Assembly (NCBI RefSeq): GCF_016924755.1
Contig: NZ_JAFFJX010000001.1
Location: 124,001 to 188,000 of the forward strand
Source of the DNA: Longitalea arenae
GTDB lineage: Bacteria > Bacteroidota > Bacteroidia > Chitinophagales > Chitinophagaceae
Reading direction: 5' to 3'
Length of the DNA: 64,000 nucleotides
Position numbers and translations under genes: made by a program. The notes beneath the pieces were generated by a model. The model made no database searches and was not told the DNA's origin. It was given only the letters and a program-made list of their open reading frames with translations. Of this stretch, positions 35,311-44,006 are shown in pieces; the stretch's first letter is position 1; each line of letters opens with the position of its first letter.

Positions 35311-38307
35311 ATGAAAAAGTTTTTTACCCTGATCACTTTAGCGTTCGTATTTGCATCCGCTGGGTATGCCCAAAATGTTTCGGGTAGCATTCAGGGAAAA
35401 TTATACGATAGTGTTTTCGTTGACAATCTGGTAGATGCTACCGTTACCGTGCTTCATGCTACTGATACAACTGTTGTGTCGTATACCCTGGCCGATACCA
35501 GGGGGGAATTCAGGATCAAAAACCTCGCTGCCGGTAACTATCGTTTAATGATCAGCTATCAGGGCTATACTCCAAAATACATAAAATTCAGTATTACAAG
35601 CGAAGCACCCAATGTACAGTTAGGGACTGTTTACATGAGTAAGAAAGAGAACATGCTGCAGGAAGTGATCGTTGAGGCGCCGCCAATAGTAGTAAAAAAA
35701 GATACAGTTGAATTCAAGGCCGATGCCTTTAAAACAAAGCCCAATTCTACAGCCGAAGACCTGTTAAAAAAATTACCGGGTGTGCAGGTAGATAAAGACG
35801 GCAATGTAAAAGCGCAGGGCGAAGATGTGCAGAAAGTATATGTTGATGGAAAGGAATTTTTTGGTACCGATCCTAAAATGGCGACCAAGAATATTACTGC
35901 CGATATGATCGAATCGGTACAGGTGTTTGATGATATGAGCGACCAGGCGAAATTCACCCGGATAGACGATGGCAGCCGGTCAAAAACGATCAACATTAAA
36001 TTGAAGAAAGACAAACGCAAAGGGTATTTCGGCCGCTTTTCAGTGGGCGCCGGCGACAATGAGCGCTACCAGGCCAGCGCTATGTTCAACCGCTTCGATA
36101 ACGATCGCCGTATATCAGTACTGGCCGGGTCGAACAACCTGAACAGGTCTACTTTTTCCTTTAACGACATTGTTGGCACAATGGGTGGTTTTGGTTCACG
36201 CGGGGGCGGCGGCGCTGGTGGCGGTGGCTTTGGTGGTGGAGGTGGTGGCTTTGGCGGCGGCAGTGGTGGCCGTGGTGGCGGTGGGCGCGGATTTGGTGGT
36301 TTTGGCGGTGGCGGTGGCTTCGGCAGCGGCAATAACGGTATTACCAAAGCTACCAATGCCGGAATTAACTACAGCGATAAATGGGGCAGTAAAGTGGATG
36401 TGACCGGCAGCTATTTCTTTTCAACCAGTGATAACCGGAAAGAACAGCAAAGCCTTACCGAACAAACGATAGACGGCGACTCCGTTATCTTTCAGCATGA
36501 GGATATCTTTTCAAACGCAAGAAACGAGAATCACCGGTTCAATCTGCGATTTGAATATTATATCGACTCCATGAACTCCCTCTTGTATACCCCGAACCTG
36601 GTCTTACAGCACTCCGATTCATATTCATACGATACCTTGTTTACCCGTTCTATAAACACCGTTGATTTTCTGGCCAATGAAGGCACAAACATAAATTCGA
36701 ATGTGCGCGACGGTATTAACCTGAATAATAACTTGTTGTATCGCCGCCGGTTTCGTAAGCCGGGCCGTACGTTAACCGTTGGCCTGAACAACAGCATCAG
36801 TAACAGTGATGGAAATGGCACCACGGAATCACCTTTTCGCTCCTATGATGCACAGGGCAATTTAACTAGCATAATCAATCAGAATTTCAGGTCGTCTCAG
36901 AAGACCAGATCAATGAATAACGTGCTTAGTACTTCTTATACTGAACCGATTGGCAGCAATAAGTTAATAGAACTTAACTATGCGTATACCAACCGGCATA
37001 GCACCAGCGACCGCGATGCCTATGATTTCAATACCGGTTCGCTTAAATATGATATCGTTAACAAAGCCCAGACCAATTATTTTGAAAATGATTTCATTGC
37101 CCATCGGGGGGGCGCCAACTTCCGCGTACAAAATAAAATGTACAGCTGGCAAATTGGTGCAGCCGTTGAGCATTCCGAACTGAATAATTATAACGATCGC
37201 GCCCAGTATGGCGACACTACGATAAAACAAACATACACCAACCTCTTTCCTACAGCCAATTTCAGCTACCAGTTCAGCCGCTCAAAGAACTTACGCTTGT
37301 ATTACCGGGGCCGTACCAATCAGCCATCCGTAAATCAATTGCAGGAGGTTCCTGATGCATCGAATATTTTATCAGTAACGAACGGGAATCCGTCCCTGCG
37401 GCAGGAGTTTACGCATAACGTAAACCTTAATTACAATACTTTTGATGCGGTGAGCTTTAAATTCCTGTCGATTAACATCAATTTCAGCAATACGCATAAT
37501 AAGATTGCCAACAGCATCGATTCCCTGCGTCCTGAAATAAGGGAGAAGTATGAGGGATACGACACTTTCCCTTCAGCATCGCAATACATTGTACCGGTTA
37601 ACCTGAACGGGTCATACAACACCTCTTCATTTATAACATTTGGTTTGCCTTTGCAGGGAAAACTGAAAGGAAGCAGCCTGAATTTCAATAACTCTGTCGT
37701 GTATAACCGCGATGTGAATATCCTGTTCCAGAAGCAAAACGTTACCAATACTTTTACAGTTACCCAAACAGCCGGTATCAACCTGAATATTAAAGATGCC
37801 CTGATCATGGGCTTAAATGCCAGTGTTGCCTATAATAAGGCTACCTACTCGCAGTTATCAAAACAAAATAATGAATACTTTACCCAAACATATTCAGCCG
37901 ACATCAGCTATACTTTCCTCAAGAGCCTGGTACTGTCAACCGATTTTGATTACTACATCAATACCGGCCGGGCCGATGGCTTCAACCAAAGCATTCCTTT
38001 ATGGAATAGCAGCCTGGCCTATCAGCTGTTTAAAAAGAAGAATGGGGAGTTAAAATTCTCGGTGAACGACCTGTTGAACCAGAACCAAAGTATTTCCCGT
38101 ACCGTAACGGATGGTAAGGTACAGGATACCCGCGTAAATGTATTGCGCCGGTACTTTATGCTCACCTTTACTTATAACCTTAACCGGGCTGGTGCCGGTC
38201 AGCAGCAACGCCAGGGCGGTCCCAGGTTACCGCGCAATATAGAACGCCAAATAGAGCGGAATAATAACGGGGGCGGCGGTATCATAATGCCCGGCTCACG
38301 GCAATGA
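35311..38307 (+). CDS. Outer-membrane beta-barrel protein with N-terminal regulatory-like domain (paralogue A)
   Basis: A 998-residue outer-membrane protein. Signal peptide 1-21 (MKKFFTLITLAFVFASAGYAQ), then a carboxypeptidase-regulatory-like (CarboxypepD_reg) domain (about 22-110), a plug-like region with VYVDGKEFFGTDPK and MATKNITADMIESVQVFDDMSDQAKFT (about 180-225), a Gly-rich tract (about 292-342), and a C-terminal OMP_b-brl_3-type barrel. ATG 35311 is chosen because the signal peptide starts there; the upstream GTG at 35173 falls in a terminator. It resembles a TonB-dependent receptor, but no adjacent SusD. Substrate unknown. Confidence 0.88.
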   Translation: MKKFFTLITLAFVFASAGYAQNVSGSIQGKLYDSVFVDNLVDATVTVLHATDTTVVSYTLADTRGEFRIKNLAAGNYRLMISYQGYTPKYIKFSITSEAPNVQLGTVYMSKKENMLQEVIVEAPPIVVKKDTVEFKADAFKTKPNSTAEDLLKKLPGVQVDKDGNVKAQGEDVQKVYVDGKEFFGTDPKMATKNITADMIESVQVFDDMSDQAKFTRIDDGSRSKTINIKLKKDKRKGYFGRFSVGAGDNERYQASAMFNRFDNDRRISVLAGSNNLNRSTFSFNDIVGTMGGFGSRGGGGAGGGGFGGGGGGFGGGSGGRGGGGRGFGGFGGGGGFGSGNNGITKATNAGINYSDKWGSKVDVTGSYFFSTSDNRKEQQSLTEQTIDGDSVIFQHEDIFSNARNENHRFNLRFEYYIDSMNSLLYTPNLVLQHSDSYSYDTLFTRSINTVDFLANEGTNINSNVRDGINLNNNLLYRRRFRKPGRTLTVGLNNSISNSDGNGTTESPFRSYDAQGNLTSIINQNFRSSQKTRSMNNVLSTSYTEPIGSNKLIELNYAYTNRHSTSDRDAYDFNTGSLKYDIVNKAQTNYFENDFIAHRGGANFRVQNKMYSWQIGAAVEHSELNNYNDRAQYGDTTIKQTYTNLFPTANFSYQFSRSKNLRLYYRGRTNQPSVNQLQEVPDASNILSVTNGNPSLRQEFTHNVNLNYNTFDAVSFKFLSININFSNTHNKIANSIDSLRPEIREKYEGYDTFPSASQYIVPVNLNGSYNTSSFITFGLPLQGKLKGSSLNFNNSVVYNRDVNILFQKQNVTNTFTVTQTAGINLNIKDALIMGLNASVAYNKATYSQLSKQNNEYFTQTYSADISYTFLKSLVLSTDFDYYINTGRADGFNQSIPLWNSSLAYQLFKKKNGELKFSVNDLLNQNQSISRTVTDGKVQDTRVNVLRRYFMLTFTYNLNRAGAGQQQRQGGPRLPRNIERQIERNNNGGGGIIMPGSRQ

Positions 38308-38333
38308 TGGCTGCGGCTAAAAAATTGCGGCTG

Positions 38334-38366
38334 AGCTGTGCCACACTTTTAAAGTGTGGCACAGCT
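38334..38366. repeat. Long perfect palindrome between the two outer-membrane protein genes
   Basis: AGCTGTGCCACAC, then TTTTAAA, then GTGTGGCACAGCT: 13-bp perfect arms, extended outward by further pairing (GGCT...AAGCC). It lies 27 bases after the stop codon of paralogue A. No T tract follows, so a terminator function is uncertain. Confidence 0.8.
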
Positions 38367-38385
38367 GTTTAAGCCGAAGCCATAA

Positions 38386-38416
38386 AAAAATCCCCTCCCG
38401 GTTTGTCGGGAAGGGA
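38386..38416 (-). terminator. Minus-strand terminator-like hairpin
   Basis: On the minus strand, TCCCTTCCCG, loop ACAAAC and CGGGAGGGGA form a stem, followed by TTTTTTT. It would end a minus-strand transcript coming from the gap to the right, such as the small frame at 38483-38650. Confidence 0.6.
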
Positions 38417-38482
38417 CTAGCACATACTTACATTGTGGTTTCAGAGGTAATGCTATGCGTTATAATAAATTGTAACTGGTTC

Positions 38483-38650
38483 TTAATGGAGCTTTCTTCT
38501 TACGGGAGCAGGGCTGCTGATGGGTGAATTGCCCAGCATAACAACTGCTAACAAAGTTTTAACAAAACGAACGATGTTGGAAGAAGGGCGGTAGATGGTC
38601 TTGTGAATTTTCGCACGGTGTACATCATAGTACATTGGATTCTTTTTCAT
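38483..38650 (-). CDS. Possible 55-residue small protein, unsupported by homology
   Basis: A minus-strand open frame starts MKKNPMYYDVHRAKIHKT, includes a short hydrophobic stretch (VKTLLAVVMLG, about 32-42) and ends PAPVRRKLH. It is basic and followed by a minus-strand terminator-like hairpin (38386-38416). No exact -7 box was found upstream. I do not recognise it; it could be a real small protein or chance. Confidence 0.3.
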   Translation of the reverse strand: MKKNPMYYDVHRAKIHKTIYRPSSNIVRFVKTLLAVVMLGNSPISSPAPVRRKLH

Positions 38651-38870
38651 TGGTCTTGAATTGTTAAGAATTAATAGAATAAGCCGACTAGTGTAACGGG
38701 CAAAGCGACTTTTTATTGTGCAGTGTAATTTAAAAATTATCCGGTAAAATAGCCCGGCAGCATATCCCAGATTCTTAGCGGACTGCTGGTAAACCCTTAT
38801 TACTTGTAGCAGAAACATTAACCTTCATTAACATTAAACCAACCCTGCTTAACCTTCATTGCCGGCGCCT

Positions 38871-38914
38871 CAGAATATTTTCGTAGCCACCTTGAATTGC
38901 GAAAATATATTCTG
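38871..38914 (+). promoter_or_regulatory. Inverted repeat immediately before the ATG of paralogue B
   Basis: CAGAATATTTTCG (38871-38883) and CGAAAATATATTCTG (38900-38914) are inverted repeats, with two extra bases in the right arm, and a 16-base loop. The left arm holds a near-match -7 box (TATTTTCG, 38876-38883). The ATG is at 38916, so the site may be an operator overlapping promoter and start, or a hairpin covering the start codon. Confidence 0.5.
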
Positions 38915-38915
38915 T

Positions 38916-41726
38916 ATGAAACATGGCTACCTACTGATCCTCACCTGCTTTTTATTTTCATTATCATGGGCACAACAAAAGGGCACAGTAAAAGGCCTTG
39001 TCTATGATACCCTGTCGAAGCAGCCGGTTTTGGCTGCTACGGTTACCTTATTACAGCGAAAAGATTCTTCCCTGGTATCTTTCACGATGTCGGATAGTAA
39101 AGGGCAGTTTGAGATCACCGGCTTGCTCAATGGTGAATACCGCTTATTGATCACCCATGTAAGCTACCATAATACCAGCAGGCTGTTCGCCATCGACGAT
39201 TCGCATAGAGTCGTTAGCCTGGGCAATATCATCATGAATGATGTTAGCCGGGTACTGCAGGAAGTGACCGTTCAGGCAGAAGCGCCGCCGGTAACTCTAT
39301 TGGATGATACAGTACAATATAATGCCGGTTCTTTTAAGACTGTGCCGAATGCTACCGTTGAACAATTGCTGAAGAAAATGCCGGGCATTAAAGTGGAAAA
39401 AGACGGAACCGTAAAAGCGCAGGGCCAGGAAGTAAAAAAGGTGTTGGTTGATGGCAAAGAGTTCTTTGGCAAGGATCCGAAAATAGCCACACGCAACCTG
39501 CCGGCCGATGCCGTAGAGAAAGTACAGGTATATGACAAAATGAGTGATCAGGCGCAGTTAACGGGTTTTGATGATGGCAATAGCGAAAAGACGATTAACC
39601 TGAAATTAAAGAAAGACAAGAATAAGGGGATGTTCGGTAAAGTGACGGCCGGCGGCGGTACCAATGACAGGTATGAGGGCAGGTTCAATGTAAATTCATT
39701 TAAGGGCGCCCGCCAGTTCTCCGTGATCGGTATGGGCAACAATACAAATGCAGAAGGGTTCTCATTTATAGATATGCTGAGCTTTAATAATGGCATGGGC
39801 AATATGCAACAGGCCGGCGGGGGCGGATTGCAGCTTAGTCTGAGGAACGATGGTGCCAACAACCAGGATGATAACAATGGCATAAAGACTATTTGGGGTG
39901 GTGGTTTAAATTACAATGATCTCATTGGTAATAAGACCCAGTTCACCAGCAACTATTTTTATAACCGGTATAATCCCAATACCGAAAGTCATATTCAGCG
40001 CTTATACTTTTTGCCTGATTCATCGTACCATTATAATCAGAATGCCTTTACAAAAAATCTAAATAACAGTCATAAGCTAAACCTGGGTGCTGATATTCAA
40101 CTAGATTCTTTTCATTCCATAAAAATCTCTCCTTCCCTGGGATATCAGCAAACAAGTAATTCATCGGTGAGCGATTATGATAGCTGGTCGCTTACCCAGA
40201 TCCCGGGCAGCAGCGGTTTCAGTAACAACGAAACAAGCAGCAAGGGCTATAATTTTCAAAACGATCTGTTATTCCGTAAAAAATTCCGCCGTGCGGGCAG
40301 AACAATTTCCCTGAGCTTACAGAACAGCCTGAACGCGAGCGATGGAGACGGCAGGTTACAATCTATAAACACCTACCGGAACACCAGGGGTACAGTAATA
40401 AGAACAGACTCTATCAGCCAGCACAATACCAACAGCAGCGATCTAAACAGTTATACGGCCCGCCTGGTATATACAGAACCGGTTTTTAAAAGATCATTGT
40501 TAGAATTAAGTCTGGCTTCGAGCAATAGCAAAAGCACTGCGCAAAAAACGACTTATGATTATGATCCCATTAGTGGTAAGTTCAACAAACTGAACGACCT
40601 GCTTACCAATAATTATAAAAATGAGTATGGTTATTATTCAGCAGGTTTGCGTTGGCGTTTGCAGCAAAGGAAATTCAATGCATCGGTTGGGGTGAACTGG
40701 CAGCAGGCTGAGCTGGAAGGGAATAGTATCACCAAGAGTATGGATTCTCTTATCAACAAAACATTTCATAACCTTTTGCCCAACGCCAGGCTACAATACA
40801 ATTTTACTAAATTCCGTAACCTGCGGTTAAATTATACCACCAGCACCAAACAACCTACGGTTTCCCAATTGCAACCGGTTCCCGATAACAGCGACCCGTT
40901 GAATATTAAAGCGGGTAATGCCGGCTTGCAACAGGAGCTAACGCATTCGGTGCAGTTGAATTATTTTTCAGTGAATCCATTCAGGAACCGCAACCTCTTT
41001 GCTTTTCTCAACCTGCGCAGAACGGATAATAAGATCGTTGATGCCGATACGATCGATTCCCTTGGGGTAAAAACCACGCGGCCGGTGAATGTCAATGGGG
41101 CCTATGATCTTTCCGGTTCAATACACCTGGGTTTACCGCTGCGTTTCCTGAAAGGCACAGTGAATATGAGTACCAATGGTAACTGTACCAAATACAGCAC
41201 ATTCATCAACGATGCTGAAAACATGATCAGCACCATAACGATGGGTCCGGAGCTCCGGTTAGATATCAATGCAACAGAAAAGCTCGATCTTTCCTTGTCT
41301 GCCGGCGTGAATTATTACCGCACGCAATATGGCTTACAGCGATCGCTGAATACGGAGTATTTAAACCAGCAATACCGTGCTGAGATCAACTGGCAACTGC
41401 CGAGGCGCTTTTTCTTCAATACCGAATTTACATATGCCATCAACAGCCAGCGGGCCAGTGGGTTTAACACAAAAGTGCCGCTATGGAATGCATTTATCAG
41501 CAAACAGTTCCTGCGCTTTAACCGCGGAGAAATTAAGCTATCGGCTTTCGACCTGTTAAAGCAGAATATTGGCGTAAGCCGTAGTTCCAGTCAGAATTAT
41601 ATCGAAGACAAACGGGTAACCAACCTGCAACGTTACTTCCTGCTGAGTGTTACTTATAGTTTAACAAAGAATGGCTTACACGGCCGCGATGAAGATGGCG
41701 GTGGTATACGTATCATTAAAAGATAG
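38916..41726 (+). CDS. Outer-membrane beta-barrel protein with N-terminal regulatory-like domain (paralogue B)
   Basis: A 936-residue paralogue of the gene upstream. Signal peptide 1-20 (MKHGYLLILTCFLFSLSWAQ), CarboxypepD_reg domain (about 22-108), the plug-like segment VLVDGKEFFGKDPKIATRNLPAD (about 175-200) and YDKMSDQAQ, and a C-terminal OMP_b-brl_3 barrel ending IRIIKR. It lacks the long Gly-rich tract of paralogue A (only a few GGGG residues near 305). ATG 38916 is used, because the longer frame would put a non-signal peptide ahead of the hydrophobic signal sequence. The tandem arrangement suggests a duplication. Confidence 0.88.
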   Translation: MKHGYLLILTCFLFSLSWAQQKGTVKGLVYDTLSKQPVLAATVTLLQRKDSSLVSFTMSDSKGQFEITGLLNGEYRLLITHVSYHNTSRLFAIDDSHRVVSLGNIIMNDVSRVLQEVTVQAEAPPVTLLDDTVQYNAGSFKTVPNATVEQLLKKMPGIKVEKDGTVKAQGQEVKKVLVDGKEFFGKDPKIATRNLPADAVEKVQVYDKMSDQAQLTGFDDGNSEKTINLKLKKDKNKGMFGKVTAGGGTNDRYEGRFNVNSFKGARQFSVIGMGNNTNAEGFSFIDMLSFNNGMGNMQQAGGGGLQLSLRNDGANNQDDNNGIKTIWGGGLNYNDLIGNKTQFTSNYFYNRYNPNTESHIQRLYFLPDSSYHYNQNAFTKNLNNSHKLNLGADIQLDSFHSIKISPSLGYQQTSNSSVSDYDSWSLTQIPGSSGFSNNETSSKGYNFQNDLLFRKKFRRAGRTISLSLQNSLNASDGDGRLQSINTYRNTRGTVIRTDSISQHNTNSSDLNSYTARLVYTEPVFKRSLLELSLASSNSKSTAQKTTYDYDPISGKFNKLNDLLTNNYKNEYGYYSAGLRWRLQQRKFNASVGVNWQQAELEGNSITKSMDSLINKTFHNLLPNARLQYNFTKFRNLRLNYTTSTKQPTVSQLQPVPDNSDPLNIKAGNAGLQQELTHSVQLNYFSVNPFRNRNLFAFLNLRRTDNKIVDADTIDSLGVKTTRPVNVNGAYDLSGSIHLGLPLRFLKGTVNMSTNGNCTKYSTFINDAENMISTITMGPELRLDINATEKLDLSLSAGVNYYRTQYGLQRSLNTEYLNQQYRAEINWQLPRRFFFNTEFTYAINSQRASGFNTKVPLWNAFISKQFLRFNRGEIKLSAFDLLKQNIGVSRSSSQNYIEDKRVTNLQRYFLLSVTYSLTKNGLHGRDEDGGGIRIIKR

Positions 41727-41818
41727 CATACAAGCTGGTTTTCATACATGAACAGCGGCAGGCGGGCATGGTAGCAAAATTGCATAGGTTAAACATTGAA
41801 AATTCAAACAGTACTACC

Positions 41819-43639
41819 ATGTCGAAAAAAAGCGCAACGCTGGCAGCGCCGGCAGTGAATATACAAGGTATGGGTTCAATACCACATGAAAACGGTGTTT
41901 TCTTCCGGGTTTGGGCTCCGCACGCCAAAAAAGTATTTGTTACCGGCGATTTCAATAACTGGTCGAAGAAGAAACACCCGATGACCCATGAAGGCAATGG
42001 TTATTGGGGCCTGAATATTCAGGACGCTGTGGTTAGCAATCAATATAAATACATCATACAAACTCAGAAGGACGAGCTCCTGTACCGCAATGATCCCTAT
42101 GCCCGCGAAGTAACCAATTCGGCGGGCAATTCTATTATTACCGATCCGCATTTTGAATGGACCGACCACGATTTCCAGATGCCTGCCTGGAATGAGCTGG
42201 TGATCTATGAAATGCATATAGGCACTTTCAATGTAAAAGAAGACGGTAAGCCAGGCACTTTTGAAACGGCCAGGCAAAGATTGGGTTATTTAAAAGCCCT
42301 GGGCATAAATGCCATTGAAATTATGCCGACCACAGAATTCCCCGGTGGTTTTTCCTGGGGATATAATTTATCACACCCATTTGCGATTGAATCGGATTAT
42401 GGTGGCATAAAGGGTTTTAAAGAACTGATAAACGCAGCGCATGAGCTGGGCATTGCTGTTATACTGGATGTCGTATACAATCACTTTGGTCCTTCAGACC
42501 TGGACCTGTGGCAGTTTGATGGCTGGAGTGAGAACGGTCTTGGCGGCATTTACTTCTACCAGGACTGGCGGGCGGAAACGCCCTGGGGGCATACCCGGCC
42601 GGATTATGGCCGGCCAGAAGTAAGGCAATACCTGCGTGACAATGCTTTAATGTGGCTCGAAGATTATCACATCGATGGCTTGCGTACCGATGCGCTGTTA
42701 TTTGTTCGCAATGTACATGGTAAAAATCTGCCCGAAGCCGACCTGCCCGAAGGCTGGACCCTCATGCGATGGATCAATGAAGAAGTGAAAGCACGGTATC
42801 CGTGGAAGATCATGATCGCAGAAGACCTGCAAAACAATGAATGGATCACCAAAAAAGAAGAAGAAGGCGGAGAAGGCTTTAATACCCAATGGGATCCGGG
42901 ATTTACATTTAATGTGCGGGGTGTATTGAAAGTACCAGACGATGCACACCGCGACATGAACCATATTGAATACGCCATCATGCACAATTTCAATGGCGAT
43001 GCTTTACAAAGGGTGATCTATACCGAATCACACGATGATGTGGCTAATGGAAAGTCGCGTGTGCCGGAAGAGATAGATCCGGAAGATCCACAAGGTTGGT
43101 TTGCTAAAAAACGATCGGTGCTGGGCGCTGTACTGATATTTACCTGCGCCGGCATTCCCATGATATTCCAGGGCCAGGAGTTTGTTGAAGATGAACAATT
43201 TGATGATACCAAACCGCTCGACTGGTCAAAGTTCTCCAGTTTCAAGGGAATAGCCCGTTTATATCGCGATTGCATCCGCTTGCGGCGTAACATCGACGGC
43301 TTAACCAAAGGCCTTACCGGGCAACATACAAAGATCATTCATGTAAATCATGAAGAGAAAGTAATTGCCTTCCATCGCTGGTATGATGGCGGTCCGAAAG
43401 ACAGTACCATTGTAGTGTTGAATTTTGCGAATAAAGAACACAAAGACTATGTGATCGGTGTGCCGGAAGAAGGCGTTTGGAAAGTGCGTTTTAACAGCGA
43501 TTGGAAAGGGTATGACGAATCGTTTACTGATACGCCAGCGCTGGAAGCCGAAACATTTGAAAGTAAGCGCGATGGTCAGGAGTTCAGTGCTGCGATCAAC
43601 CTTGGACCGTATAATGCATTGGTGCTGTCGCGCGACTAA
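41819..43639 (+). CDS. GH13 alpha-amylase family enzyme, glucan branching-type
   Basis: A 606-residue glycosyl hydrolase family 13 enzyme with an N-terminal CBM48-type domain (about 15-110; VFFRVWAPHAKKVFVTGDFNNW), the catalytic barrel (about 120-510) and a C-terminal all-beta domain. The four GH13 regions are visible: DVVYNHFGP, GLRTDAL with the nucleophile Asp291, IMIAEDLQ with the acid/base Glu335, and TESHDD with Asp406. The layout resembles a 1,4-alpha-glucan branching enzyme or malto-oligosyl trehalohydrolase, so the exact reaction is uncertain. Start 41819 is one choice; a 17-codon longer frame from 41768 exists. Confidence 0.85.
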   Translation: MSKKSATLAAPAVNIQGMGSIPHENGVFFRVWAPHAKKVFVTGDFNNWSKKKHPMTHEGNGYWGLNIQDAVVSNQYKYIIQTQKDELLYRNDPYAREVTNSAGNSIITDPHFEWTDHDFQMPAWNELVIYEMHIGTFNVKEDGKPGTFETARQRLGYLKALGINAIEIMPTTEFPGGFSWGYNLSHPFAIESDYGGIKGFKELINAAHELGIAVILDVVYNHFGPSDLDLWQFDGWSENGLGGIYFYQDWRAETPWGHTRPDYGRPEVRQYLRDNALMWLEDYHIDGLRTDALLFVRNVHGKNLPEADLPEGWTLMRWINEEVKARYPWKIMIAEDLQNNEWITKKEEEGGEGFNTQWDPGFTFNVRGVLKVPDDAHRDMNHIEYAIMHNFNGDALQRVIYTESHDDVANGKSRVPEEIDPEDPQGWFAKKRSVLGAVLIFTCAGIPMIFQGQEFVEDEQFDDTKPLDWSKFSSFKGIARLYRDCIRLRRNIDGLTKGLTGQHTKIIHVNHEEKVIAFHRWYDGGPKDSTIVVLNFANKEHKDYVIGVPEEGVWKVRFNSDWKGYDESFTDTPALEAETFESKRDGQEFSAAINLGPYNALVLSRD

Positions 43640-43659
43640 GGTAACAATTTAATAAAGAA

Positions 43660-43758
43660 GGGCCGGATAGACATCCAGCCCCGTATTAATCCAATATCCT
43701 ATGAAAAACCGAAATGAAAGTACTACGATAAAAGCATAAAATCTATGACGGCCATCAC
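43660..43758. repeat. Intergenic direct repeat, copy 1 (hairpin-ended)
   Basis: A 99-base unit that starts with a hairpin (GGGCCGGAT-AGAC-ATCCAGCCC, 43660-43681) and ends with ATCTATGACGGCCATCAC. A near-identical first half and conserved ends are found at 43849-43947. Read on the minus strand, the hairpin is followed by TTCTTTATT, suggesting a minus-strand terminator. Each copy also has a very short plus-strand frame beginning MKN. Confidence 0.8.
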
Positions 43759-43848
43759 AGAAATGCTTGTTTAAATAATTATTGATTTGCGATAAGTTTT
43801 TCATCGTTTATAGGGAATTGATAACCTACAACCTGTTAGAAATATAAA

Positions 43849-43947
43849 GGGCCGGATAGACATCCAGCCCTGTGTTAATCCAATATCCTATGAAAAACCA
43901 CTATGAAAGTAGAATGATTTTTTCACTTAATCTATGATGGCCATCAC
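43849..43947. repeat. Intergenic direct repeat, copy 2 (hairpin-ended)
   Basis: The same unit as 43660-43758, 189 bases further on: hairpin GGGCCGGAT...ATCCAGCCC (43849-43870), the shared stretch TTAATCCAATATCCTATGAA, a variable middle, then ATCTATGATGGCCATCAC. On the minus strand the hairpin is followed by TTTATATTT. It lies downstream of the GLPGLI gene on that strand. Confidence 0.8.
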
Positions 43948-44006
43948 CATGTTTCATGATTGTGGGCAAGTGCTAAAGCAAAGAAGTTATGGCTAAGCGA
44001 TGCACA

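Noticed and set aside
36066-36356. Pro-rich minus-strand frame opposite the Gly-rich tract
   Set aside because: Reverse-strand reading of GGT/GGC codons gives Pro codons; it is not a gene.
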